Shown here piece after piece: positions 17,109-25,201 of a DNA stretch of 64,000 nt. Both the position numbers and the translations under genes were made by a program. The DNA is from DATJGR01 sp963735085 (GTDB lineage Bacteria; Pseudomonadota; Gammaproteobacteria; Pseudomonadales; Azotimanducaceae), in the NCBI GenBank assembly GCA_963735085.1, contig CAVTJP010000017.1, positions 162,601 through 226,600 on the forward strand. Reading direction: 5' to 3'. Within the stretch, counting starts at the first letter, position 1; the number at the start of each line of letters is the position of its first letter. The notes beneath the pieces are model-generated. The model ran no database searches. It was not told where the DNA came from and saw only the letters and a list, made by a program, of their open reading frames with translations.

Positions 17109-18635
17109 GTGAACTCGCCACGCAACATTTTGCTGATTACCGCCGACCAATGGCGTGGCGACTGTCTGTCGTCGAGGGGACATCCGTGCGTCGTCACACC
17201 GCATCTTGATGCGCTTGCGCGTGACGGCGTCGCGTTTGCGCGTCATTACTGTCAGGCGGTGCCGTGCGGGCCAAGCCGGGCGTCGCTGCATACCGGCCTG
17301 TACCTGATGAACCATCGCTCGGCAACCAATGGCACGCCGCTCGATGCGCGGCATCGAAACTGGGCGCAGCTGGTCCGCGCGGCCGGCTACGATCCGGTGT
17401 TGTTTGGCTACACCGATACCAGTCCTGACCCGCGCGACTATCCGGCAGACCATCCGGTGCTGACGACTTACGAAGGGGTATTGCCCGGACTGCGCGTCGA
17501 AGTACTGCTGACAGCCGACATCGGTACGTGGGTGGAATGGCTGCGTGCGCGCGGCGTGTCGATACCGGCGCGGCCGGCCGAGTTGTACGTGCAGAAGGCC
17601 GATCAACTCGAATACGAAGAGGGCGGTCCGACGCCGGCGCCGCTGCGGCTCGCCCGCGAACAGCACGACACGTTCTTCATGACCGATCGCCTGATCGACT
17701 ACATCAGCGATCGGCGCGAGCCGTGGTGCGCGCACCTTTCGCTGTTGCGGCCGCACCCACCATGGGTGGCGCCGGCGCCGTATCACGCGCGCTATGCGCC
17801 GGATGCGTTGCCGGGCTTCGTGCGCGCAGCATCGGCGGATATCGAGGGCGAGCAGCATCCGTGGCTTGCCTACCAGCTTTCCGACAGGCGCTATCGAGCA
17901 CCGGAATCCGACAGAAAACTGCGGCGGCTGAAGGCTTCGTACTACGGCCTGATGAGCGAGGTCGATGACAATCTCGGCCGCTTGATCGCGCACCTGAAAA
18001 GCACCGGGCAATATGAAGACACGCTGATCGTGTTCACCTCCGATCATGGCGAACAGATTGGCGATCACTGGCTGTTGGGCAAGACCGGCTATTTTGACCA
18101 GTCCTATCACATCCCGCTGATCGTTCGCGATCCGCGCGCAACAGCGGATGCGACGCGCGGTCGAACCGTGCATGCGTTCACCGAGAACGTCGACATCATG
18201 CCGACGATGCTCGATTGGCTTGGGCTCGACGTTCCACCCGCGTGCGATGGGCGTTCGCTTCTCCCCTTCGTCATATCGTCAGCGGCGCCTGAGAAATGGC
18301 GGACCGAAGCACATTGGGAGTTCGATTTTCGGGATCCGACCGACGACAGTGCCGAGCGCGCGCTCGGGATTCCGCTGCATGCCTGCACGTTGAACGTCGT
18401 GCGCGGCGATCGCTACAAGTACGTCCACTTCGCGGCCCTGCCGCCGTTGCTGTTCGATCTGCACGAGGATCCGGAGGAGTTGCACAACTGTGCCAACGAT
18501 CCGAAGTACCTGCCGGTTGTGCTCGACTATGCGCAACGCATGCTGTCGTGGCGGATGCGGCACGACGATCAGACGTTGACGCATCTCGCGGTAACGCCGC
18601 AAGGCGTCGTGGCACGGCCCGCGCCGCGCTGGTAA
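17109..18635 (+). CDS. Type I sulfatase / phosphonate monoester hydrolase-like
   Basis: A 508-residue alkaline-phosphatase superfamily enzyme. NILLITADQWRGDCL provides the first metal ligands, and Cys53 in PCGPSR fits the CxPxR motif for formylglycine. This PCGPSR form is common in phosphonate monoester hydrolases and related arylsulfatases. TSDHGEQIGDHWLLGK supplies the second metal-binding segment. The chosen start is GTG 17109, immediately before the conserved N-terminus; an upstream TTG at 17067 abuts palindromic element 2. No signal peptide, so probably cytoplasmic. Only distantly similar to the first sulfatase. Substrate class uncertain. Confidence 0.88.
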   Translation: MNSPRNILLITADQWRGDCLSSRGHPCVVTPHLDALARDGVAFARHYCQAVPCGPSRASLHTGLYLMNHRSATNGTPLDARHRNWAQLVRAAGYDPVLFGYTDTSPDPRDYPADHPVLTTYEGVLPGLRVEVLLTADIGTWVEWLRARGVSIPARPAELYVQKADQLEYEEGGPTPAPLRLAREQHDTFFMTDRLIDYISDRREPWCAHLSLLRPHPPWVAPAPYHARYAPDALPGFVRAASADIEGEQHPWLAYQLSDRRYRAPESDRKLRRLKASYYGLMSEVDDNLGRLIAHLKSTGQYEDTLIVFTSDHGEQIGDHWLLGKTGYFDQSYHIPLIVRDPRATADATRGRTVHAFTENVDIMPTMLDWLGLDVPPACDGRSLLPFVISSAAPEKWRTEAHWEFDFRDPTDDSAERALGIPLHACTLNVVRGDRYKYVHFAALPPLLFDLHEDPEELHNCANDPKYLPVVLDYAQRMLSWRMRHDDQTLTHLAVTPQGVVARPAPRW

Positions 18636-19691
18636 CTACGCTGGGTTGAGCGTTGGGTCGGTGCTGACCGCCACCAATGTTTTGCCGAAGTTCCGCCCGT
18701 CGAGCATTGCGCGAAAAGCCTCGGGCGCCTTTTCGAGGCCACTCCACACGTCTTCTTTGTATTTCACGCGGCCGTCGTGCAGCCAGCCGGCCATCTCGTG
18801 CAGAAACTGCGCCTGGTGATCGGCAACGAAATTGCCAACGCGCAGGTCGTGCACCGCGATGGCCCGGCGGTCGAAAAACGGCTTGCCGGCTGCCATCCAC
18901 GCGTCGCGCGGATTGGCGCCATCAGCGTTGCCGTACTGCGAAATCATGCCACACAGCGAGATGCGGGCGCTTTTGTTGAGCACCGGCAGCACGGCTTCGA
19001 AGACCTTGCCGCCGACATTTTCGAAATACACGTCGATGCCATCCGGGCACGCGTGTGCAATCGCCTCGGGCAGGTTCGCGTCACGATGCGAGACGCACGC
19101 GTCCAGCCCTAATTCATCGACGACGAAATCGCATTTCTCGCGGGTACCGGCGATGCCGACGACGCGGCAGCCGAGAATTTTCGCAATCTGACCGACCACC
19201 TGACCGACGCCGCCCGAAGCCGCAGAGACGGCGACAGTCTCGCCGGCACGCGGTGCGCATTGAATCACCAACCCCGAATACGCCGTGAGGCCAAGCATGC
19301 CGAGCACGCCGACGGCGGTCGAAATCGGCGCGACGTTCGGATCGAGCTTGCGCGGAAACATGTAGCCGAACACCGAGATACCGTCGCCGGATAGCCCGTA
19401 TTGCTGCCAGCCGTTGGTGTTGAAGACGAAGTCGCCTTCGCGGTAACCAGCGAGTCGACTCTGGATCACCTGTGCGACGGTACGGCCATGACACACTTCG
19501 CCGACCGCTTCGACGCCGCTGCGCCGGCGTCCCCATTGATACGGATCCAGCGACAGATACACGGTGCGCGTGAGCATCTGATCGCGACCGGGAGACGCAC
19601 ACACTGCTTCGTCCCAGGCGAAGTCGTCGGCGACCGGCAAGCCGCCGGGCGGTTTGCGAGCGAGCGTCCAGCGGTTGTTAACCGTGGTCAT
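18636..19691 (-). CDS. NADP-dependent MDR-family reductase (leukotriene B4 dehydrogenase/CurA type)
   Basis: A 351-residue zinc-free medium-chain dehydrogenase/reductase. The N-terminus NNRWTLARKPPGG and SLDPYQWGR are typical of the prostaglandin reductase/CurA/YncB group, which reduce enones and enals with NADPH. The nucleotide-binding motif is SAASGGVGQVVGQIAK, followed by VVGIAGTREKC. VYFENVGGKVFEAVLP is also conserved. No zinc-binding cysteine cluster is visible. It ends directly against the convergent sulfatase gene (18635/18636). Cytoplasmic; probably detoxifies unsaturated carbonyls. Confidence 0.87.
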   Translation of the reverse strand: MTTVNNRWTLARKPPGGLPVADDFAWDEAVCASPGRDQMLTRTVYLSLDPYQWGRRRSGVEAVGEVCHGRTVAQVIQSRLAGYREGDFVFNTNGWQQYGLSGDGISVFGYMFPRKLDPNVAPISTAVGVLGMLGLTAYSGLVIQCAPRAGETVAVSAASGGVGQVVGQIAKILGCRVVGIAGTREKCDFVVDELGLDACVSHRDANLPEAIAHACPDGIDVYFENVGGKVFEAVLPVLNKSARISLCGMISQYGNADGANPRDAWMAAGKPFFDRRAIAVHDLRVGNFVADHQAQFLHEMAGWLHDGRVKYKEDVWSGLEKAPEAFRAMLDGRNFGKTLVAVSTDPTLNPA

Positions 19692-19702
19692 ATGCCGCGG
19701 CC

Positions 19703-20032
19703 TCAGTCGTCCCCGTCGTCTTCGATGTCCTGGATAGTTCGTTCGAGTTGCTTCGGCGACTCATTTCGAATCTGCTCAGACGATTGTTCGAGTTCCTGCG
19801 TCGAATCGAGCTTGATGTAATCCGGATCGTCGGCGTGCTGCCATGTTTCGCCTGCGGCGTCCCGACAGTGGCCGAGTCCATCTCCGTCGCCGCAGGATTC
19901 CACGACCCCATCGGCGTTCACGCTGGTTTCTTCGACGACATCGCTTGCGCGAGCGCAGCTCGTACCAGCTATCGAGGCGAGCGCGAGCAACACGTATGCC
20001 AGGTTGGCTGAAAGGCGTAGCGGAACGCGCAT
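19703..20032 (-). CDS. Small exported acidic protein of unknown function
   Basis: A 109-residue protein with a clear signal peptide (MRVPLRL then a hydrophobic core) ending near CARA. The mature part is rich in Asp, Glu and Gln and ends in EDDGDD, with three cysteines in the mature N-terminal half. A lipoprotein reading is possible (GTSC), but the -3 residue is unusual. ATG 20032 is chosen because AGGGGAG lies 6 bases upstream. No family recognised. It diverges from the gluzincin-like lipoprotein gene. Confidence 0.6.
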   Translation of the reverse strand: MRVPLRLSANLAYVLLALASIAGTSCARASDVVEETSVNADGVVESCGDGDGLGHCRDAAGETWQHADDPDYIKLDSTQELEQSSEQIRNESPKQLERTIQDIEDDGDD

Positions 20033-20099
20033 GAAACTCCCCTTATGAACGATCAGTTGGTGTGGATTATGTTGCAATCGCATGCGCCTGTCGCTACCC

Positions 20100-20142
20100 G
20101 CTATCCAACACAGAGCAGCGCCGGACTGGTGCGTTGGATAGC
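20100..20142. promoter_or_regulatory. Long inverted repeat upstream of the gluzincin-like gene
   Basis: GCTATCCAAC (20100-20109) and GTTGGATAGC (20133-20142) form perfect 10-base arms around a 23-base loop; with one bulge the stem can be extended by CCC/GGG. It lies 20 bases before the downstream gene and just before a TACACT hexamer at 20151-20156. It could be a protein site or an RNA hairpin; it has no T-run. Confidence 0.4.
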
Positions 20143-20162
20143 CGGGGCACTACACTAGCGCG

Positions 20163-21422
20163 ATGAAATCACCTTCGAGAACGCCCCGCATCTGCGCGCG
20201 GATGCTGGTATTGCTCTGCGCAATCCACATCGGCACCGCCTGTTCGGATGAAGCCGCGCCGACGAAGGATCCGAACGCCTACCAGATTGTCTATGGTGCG
20301 GCGCTGGACCCCGCCAACAAGCGTGCGGATGTGCGCATTGCGGTTCGCCAAACACACGATCTGCTTCGGCACATTGAGTTCGACGCGCCGCGTGATCGCT
20401 ATCGAAGCGTGCACGGTCAGGGCGAGATCAACGTAACGGCGAATCATATCGAATGGACGCCGCCGGCTGACGGCGGTGTATTGCACTTCGAGTTCGAGAT
20501 CGACCACGTGCGCGACAATGGCGCGCCCGACGCGCGTGTCACGAACGATTGGGCATTGTTCAAGCTCGATCATCTGTTTCCGATGGGCAAGGTTCGCACC
20601 ATCAAAGGCGCGCGATCGAATGCACTCCTGCGCCTGACGGGGCCGAAGGGGTGGTCGATCGAGACACCGTATGGGCCATCGGCTGGCAGGCTGCATCACG
20701 TCGACGATCCGAATGCGCATTTCGATCGGCCGAAGGGCTGGTTGTTGGCCGGCGCGAAACTGGCGATTCGTCGCGACCTGATTGCAGACCGCGAGGTTGC
20801 CGTGGCGAGTTCGCAAGGCAGCGGATTCAGGTCCAACGACGTGCTCGCGTTCGTGCGCTGGACATTGCCGAGCCTGGTGCAGGTGTTTCCTGAATTTCCA
20901 CCGCGTCTGTTGATCGTCAGTGGCCCGGAAAATATGTGGCGCGGCGGATTGTCCGGCCGCGGATCGTTGTTTCTGCATGCCGACCGGCCGTTGATCAGCC
21001 AGAACGGCACCAGTACGCCATTGCACGAAATGGTGCACGTTGCCAGTGGGCTTCATGCCACCGGTGGCGCTGACTGGATTGTCGAGGGGATCGCCGAGTA
21101 CTACAGCCTCGAGATACTGCGCAGGTCGAACACCATCAGTCAGAAACGCTTCGACAGCAGCTTTGCGACGCTCGCCAAATGGAGCACCGGAACGAAGTGC
21201 GTGGCGACGGATCGATCAGAAGGTACGCAAACGGCACACGCGGTGCTCGTGATGCGCGCGCTCGATGCGGAGATTCGCACGGCGACGCACGATCACAAGT
21301 CGCTCGACGACCTCGCCCGCACGTTGACCGACGCGCATACTCCGGTAACCAACAAGGCGTTTCGTACGGCTGCGGTTGCGCTGATTGGCGCGCCGGCAGT
21401 GGCACTCGCGGGCTGCCCGTAG
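20163..21422 (+). CDS. Gluzincin-like metallopeptidase, probable lipoprotein
   Basis: A 419-residue exported protein. A hydrophobic leader ends at IGTAC, giving a probable lipidated Cys27, although the -3 residue is not ideal. HEMVH (288-292) is an HExxH zinc motif, followed by WIVEGIAEYY (from 305), the arrangement of the third glutamate ligand in M61/M1-type gluzincins. The N-terminal half (residues 30-240) looks beta-rich, as in M61 glycyl aminopeptidases. TACACT at 20151-20156 is close enough to the start to suggest a near-leaderless transcript. Substrate and exact family unproven. Confidence 0.7.
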   Translation: MKSPSRTPRICARMLVLLCAIHIGTACSDEAAPTKDPNAYQIVYGAALDPANKRADVRIAVRQTHDLLRHIEFDAPRDRYRSVHGQGEINVTANHIEWTPPADGGVLHFEFEIDHVRDNGAPDARVTNDWALFKLDHLFPMGKVRTIKGARSNALLRLTGPKGWSIETPYGPSAGRLHHVDDPNAHFDRPKGWLLAGAKLAIRRDLIADREVAVASSQGSGFRSNDVLAFVRWTLPSLVQVFPEFPPRLLIVSGPENMWRGGLSGRGSLFLHADRPLISQNGTSTPLHEMVHVASGLHATGGADWIVEGIAEYYSLEILRRSNTISQKRFDSSFATLAKWSTGTKCVATDRSEGTQTAHAVLVMRALDAEIRTATHDHKSLDDLARTLTDAHTPVTNKAFRTAAVALIGAPAVALAGCP

Positions 21423-21447
21423 CGCTTGCGCCCGTTTTCCCGTTTGC

Positions 21448-22269
21448 TTACGGCGAACCGAGATCGTCTTCGTCGAGCCGATGTCCCCACAAGCGTTTCG
21501 CGTCGAGGTAGCGGCGATTGCGCACGCCCACACCGAGCACGTGCTTCACCGGTGTGATATGCGTCAAGCCCATCTGCGTCAGGTCCTGCACCTTCTTCGG
21601 GTTGTTGGTCATCAGCCGCATCGGCTTGTTGCCAACGAAGTGATGCAGCAGCGCAGCAGCGTCGGTGAAATCGCGCGAGTCGTCGGGCAGGCCCAGCGAA
21701 CGGTTGGCCTGATAGGTGTCTTCGCCGGAGTCCTGCAGCAAATACGTTGCCGCCTTTGCCCACAGGCCGATGCCACGACCTTCGTGTCCTGCCATGTACA
21801 CCAGCAGGCCGCCGCCCGGTTCGGAGGTGATGCGTTCGACCGCGCCGCTCAGCTGTGGTCCGCATTCGCAGCGTTCGGATCCGAAGACATCGCCGGTCAG
21901 GCAGCTGGAATGCACCCGGACCAGCGGGTTCTGCCACGCTGCGCGGTCACCGACCGCGAGCACACTGTTGACGGCCATCGACGAAGCCAGCAGCGAAAAC
22001 AGCTGACCGCCGCCCTGCGTGCGCAGCGCACCGGCCAGTTCTTCGACCTTGCGCAGTTCCGTGGAGCGCACGCTGGCATACCAATCCACCTGTGTATGCA
22101 CGCGACCGAGGTGCATCGGCAGCGGAATCGGGCCGAGCAGATTCACCGCGACTTCGCCTTCCGCGGGGACGACGTCGGGGTCGAGTGCATTGCCGTGCAG
22201 ATCGATTCGTCGCAGCTTGCCCTGGGCAATCAATTTGCGGCGAACGTTGGGATCGAGGTAGGTAAACAT
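21448..22269 (-). CDS. ribA: GTP cyclohydrolase II
   Basis: Converts GTP to 2,5-diamino-6-ribosylamino-4(3H)-pyrimidinone 5'-phosphate, formate and pyrophosphate, the first committed step of riboflavin synthesis. The zinc ligands Cys123, Cys134 and Cys136 sit in SSCLTGDVFGSERCEC, and GHEGRGIGL and MTNNPKK are canonical. At 273 residues it is longer than the ~200-residue E. coli enzyme because of about 70 extra N-terminal residues. ATG 22269 is preferred over GTG 22293; neither has a strong Shine-Dalgarno. No DHBP synthase domain is fused and no other rib gene is nearby. Confidence 0.92.
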   Translation of the reverse strand: MFTYLDPNVRRKLIAQGKLRRIDLHGNALDPDVVPAEGEVAVNLLGPIPLPMHLGRVHTQVDWYASVRSTELRKVEELAGALRTQGGGQLFSLLASSMAVNSVLAVGDRAAWQNPLVRVHSSCLTGDVFGSERCECGPQLSGAVERITSEPGGGLLVYMAGHEGRGIGLWAKAATYLLQDSGEDTYQANRSLGLPDDSRDFTDAAALLHHFVGNKPMRLMTNNPKKVQDLTQMGLTHITPVKHVLGVGVRNRRYLDAKRLWGHRLDEDDLGSP

Positions 22270-22362
22270 GCGGCGCAGTATATCGACTAGCACAACGCTG
22301 CGACCAATGCGCGGCGGTCACGTGATAGATGAGTGGGTTGCATGGCTGGATGAAACGTCGGG

Positions 22363-23766
22363 TCAGATATGAATCGCTCGCCCATACGCGGCGAGCACAG
22401 ATTCGTGCATTGCCTCTGAGACCGTCGGGTGCGGGAAAATGGTTGCGATCAGCTCCGCTTCGGTGGTCTCGGTGCCCATCGCGATTGCGAAACCCTGCAC
22501 CAACTCGGTGACGCCGGGACCAACCATGTGCGCGCCGAGCAGCTCGCCGGTGTGCGCATCGAACAGCGTCTTGATCATGCCGTTGGCGTCGCCGATGGCG
22601 ATCGCCTTACCGTTGCCGATCAACGGAAAGCGGCCGATACGCACGTCGCGGCCCGCGGTGGCCGCGGCGCGTTCGGTGAGCCCGATGCTGGCGATTTGCG
22701 GATGACTGTACGTGCATCCCGGAATCCGCGATCGGTTGAGTGGGTGCACGTCGAGACCGGCGATGCGTTCGATACACGCTATGGCTTCGTGGCTGGCCTT
22801 GTGTGCAAGACACGGTGGGCCAGCGACGTCGCCGATGGCGTAGATACCGGGCTCTGCCGTTTCGGTGTACGCATCGGCGACGATGAAGCCGCGATCGGTT
22901 GCGACGCGGGTGTTGTCCAGGCCCAGACCTTCGACGTTGCCGGTTACGCCTACCGCGAGAATAACTCGATCGAATCGCTTCTCGAATCGTCCATCGGACG
23001 AACCGTCGGCGGAATTCATGACTGCAATCAATTCGTCCCCATCACGCGTCAACGCGCCGATCGACGTCGCGGTGTGAATTTCGATGCCGGCGGCCGCGAA
23101 CGATTTGCGGGCTGCTGCGGCGATCTCGGCGTCTTCCACCGGTAGTATTTCCGGCAGTACTTCGACGATCGTCACCGCACTGCCGAGGGTGCGATAGAAG
23201 CTTGCGAACTCGACGCCGATCGCGCCGGCGCCGATGACGAGCAGGCGTTTGGGCAGCGCGTCGGGCACCATTGCTTCGCGCGATGTCCAGATGCGTTCGC
23301 CATCCGCCTCGATCGCCGGCAGCGACTTGGCCCGCGCGCCGGTGGCGATAACGATTGCGTCGGCCGTCAGCGCCGTGCACTGCTCGCCATCCACTGCAAT
23401 GTGGCCCGGTGCGGTGAAACGCGCGGTACCCTTGATGACCGTGACCTTGTGCTTCTTCAACAACCCGGTCACACCTCGATTGAGTTGTTGGGCTACGGCA
23501 CGAGAGCGCGCTACGACGCGGGCGAGATCGACCTTTGCCGGCCCGATATCGATGCCCAGCGCCGCGGCACCTTCGATGTCTCTGAGCACGTCGGCGGTGT
23601 GCAGCAGCGCCTTCGTCGGAATGCAGCCCCAGTTGAGACAGATGCCACCGAGTTCGGCGCGTTCCACCAGCGCCGTTGTCAGGCCGAGCTGCGCGGCGCG
23701 GATGGCGGCGACATAGCCGCCGGGTCCGCCACCGATGACGATGACGTCGAAAATCTGCGCGCTCAT
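22363..23766 (-). CDS. lpdA: Dihydrolipoyl dehydrogenase (E3)
   Basis: A 467-residue FAD enzyme that reoxidises dihydrolipoyl-E2 with NAD+. The N-terminal dinucleotide fold is IGGGPGGYVAA, the redox disulfide is Cys43-Cys48 in GGICLNWGCIPTK, and the C-terminal interface contains FPHPTVSEAMHE with the catalytic His. There is no fused lipoyl domain. ATG 23766 is chosen over a longer frame that overlaps the E2 gene. It is the last gene of the E1alpha-E1beta-AcoX-E2-E3 operon, 4 bases after E2, which marks it as the complex-dedicated E3 (AcoL-like). Confidence 0.93.
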   Translation of the reverse strand: MSAQIFDVIVIGGGPGGYVAAIRAAQLGLTTALVERAELGGICLNWGCIPTKALLHTADVLRDIEGAAALGIDIGPAKVDLARVVARSRAVAQQLNRGVTGLLKKHKVTVIKGTARFTAPGHIAVDGEQCTALTADAIVIATGARAKSLPAIEADGERIWTSREAMVPDALPKRLLVIGAGAIGVEFASFYRTLGSAVTIVEVLPEILPVEDAEIAAAARKSFAAAGIEIHTATSIGALTRDGDELIAVMNSADGSSDGRFEKRFDRVILAVGVTGNVEGLGLDNTRVATDRGFIVADAYTETAEPGIYAIGDVAGPPCLAHKASHEAIACIERIAGLDVHPLNRSRIPGCTYSHPQIASIGLTERAAATAGRDVRIGRFPLIGNGKAIAIGDANGMIKTLFDAHTGELLGAHMVGPGVTELVQGFAIAMGTETTEAELIATIFPHPTVSEAMHESVLAAYGRAIHI

Positions 23767-23770
23767 CGCG

Positions 23771-25156
23771 TCATACCAGCAAGCGGAACGGCGCTTCGAG
23801 CAGGTCACGCACCATGCCGAGGAACTGCGCCGCCGGTGCGCCGTCGAGCACGCGGTGATCCCACGTCAACGACAGCCGCATCACCTTGCGCTTGACCGGC
23901 CGATCACCGTCCCACGCAATGTCGTCGCGGATGCGGTTCACGCCCAGGATGCCGGACTGCGGTGCGTTCAGAATCGGCGTGAATGCATCCACGCCATACA
24001 TGCCGAGCGCGGACACCGTGAACGTGCCGCCGGCCATGTCGTCGAGACCGAGCGTGCCGTCGCGTGCGGCATGTGCGAGCCGGGCGCTATCGACAGCCAG
24101 TTCGCGTACCGACAAGCGGTCTGCGTCGCGGATCACCGGCACCACCAGACCGGCGTCGATTGCCACCGCGACGCCGACGTGAATTTCGTTCAGTAGCACG
24201 ATTTCGGTTTCGCCGAAGACGCTGTTCATCAGCGGGTGGTTTGCGAGCGACTTCGCCGCCGCCTTGACGACCAGATCGGTGTAGGTCGGGCGGACGTGCT
24301 CGGTGCGCCACTCACTGATGAGTTGATCGCGCAGTTTCATTGCGTCGTCCATGTTCACGTCCATGTCCATCGTCAACTGCGCGGAGCCGTGCAGGCTGTC
24401 GAACATGCGCGTTGCAATGGTCTTGCGGATCCCTTTGACGGCGATCCGTTCGCCGGCAGTTGGGCCGGGTAGGGGCGCCGAGGCCTGTCCCGATCTGCTG
24501 CCGGCGGGTTCGGCAGCGGCACGTTCGACGTCGTCTTTGGTGATGCGCCCACCGGGACCGCTGCCCCGCACCCGCGCGAGATCGACGCCCAGTTCCGCGG
24601 CGAGGCGTTTTGCGAGCGGCGATGCCGGACCGGCTGTGGCTTGTGGTGCTGCGGGCGGGGTGGCTCGCGGCGCCGGTGGTGCGGCGGCCGCCGCGCGCAC
24701 ATCCGCCTCGACGATGCGACCGCCAGGCCCGCTGCCGCGCAATGTCGTCACATCGACGTTGAGTTCACCGGCCAGGCGGCGTGCGGCGGGGGAGGAGATG
24801 ACGCGCCCGTCGGCGCTGCGCGCCGTTACGGCCGTGCCCTCAGCCCGCGGTGCTGTGACGGCGACCGGCGCAGCTTGGCGCGCCGTGGGCGCAGACGACT
24901 CCGCAGAGGGGATCGTCTCACCCGGCGCGTAGATGTAGCCGATCACGTCACCCGGTTCCTTGGTCACGCCGACGCCAACGCCGTGCTTGACGATGCCGGT
25001 GGCGTCCGCATCGACGTCGAGATTGATCTTCTCGGTTTCGAGGCGATACAACAGGTCGCCTTGCTTGACGCTGCCGCCGTCCGGCACATACCACTCTTCG
25101 ACCATGCCCTCGGTCATCGTCATGCCGGCTTTCACCAGATAAATCTCAGTCGCCAT
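23771..25156 (-). CDS. acoC: Dihydrolipoamide acyltransferase (E2) with two peripheral-subunit-binding domains
   Basis: A 461-residue E2 core. The N-terminal lipoyl domain (1-80) carries the acceptor Lys43 in LETEKINLDV. Two peripheral-subunit-binding domains follow, at about 118-155 (SSPAARRLAGEL...GSGPGGRIVEADV) and about 177-213 (ASPLAKRLAAEL...GSGPGGRITKDDV), joined by Ala/Pro-rich linkers. Residues 233-461 form the acyltransferase domain with the catalytic His434 and Asp438 in HRVLDG. One binding domain is the usual number. The context (E1, AcoX, E3) suggests an acetoin-type or related 2-oxoacid complex; the acyl group cannot be read from sequence. Confidence 0.9.
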   Translation of the reverse strand: MATEIYLVKAGMTMTEGMVEEWYVPDGGSVKQGDLLYRLETEKINLDVDADATGIVKHGVGVGVTKEPGDVIGYIYAPGETIPSAESSAPTARQAAPVAVTAPRAEGTAVTARSADGRVISSPAARRLAGELNVDVTTLRGSGPGGRIVEADVRAAAAAPPAPRATPPAAPQATAGPASPLAKRLAAELGVDLARVRGSGPGGRITKDDVERAAAEPAGSRSGQASAPLPGPTAGERIAVKGIRKTIATRMFDSLHGSAQLTMDMDVNMDDAMKLRDQLISEWRTEHVRPTYTDLVVKAAAKSLANHPLMNSVFGETEIVLLNEIHVGVAVAIDAGLVVPVIRDADRLSVRELAVDSARLAHAARDGTLGLDDMAGGTFTVSALGMYGVDAFTPILNAPQSGILGVNRIRDDIAWDGDRPVKRKVMRLSLTWDHRVLDGAPAAQFLGMVRDLLEAPFRLLV

Positions 25157-25168
25157 CCACAGCCCCTG

Positions 25169-25201
25169 GTCGAGTTTCAGTCGAGTTCTAGTCGAGTTCT
25201 A
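25169..25201. repeat. Three 11-base tandem repeats at the acoX 3' end
   Basis: GTCGAGTTTCA, GTCGAGTTCTA and GTCGAGTTCTA occur head to tail. The last codons and stop of the AcoX gene (RTRLELD plus TGA on the minus strand) are made of this repeat, so the AcoX C-terminus appears to have been reshaped by slippage. Confidence 0.6.
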
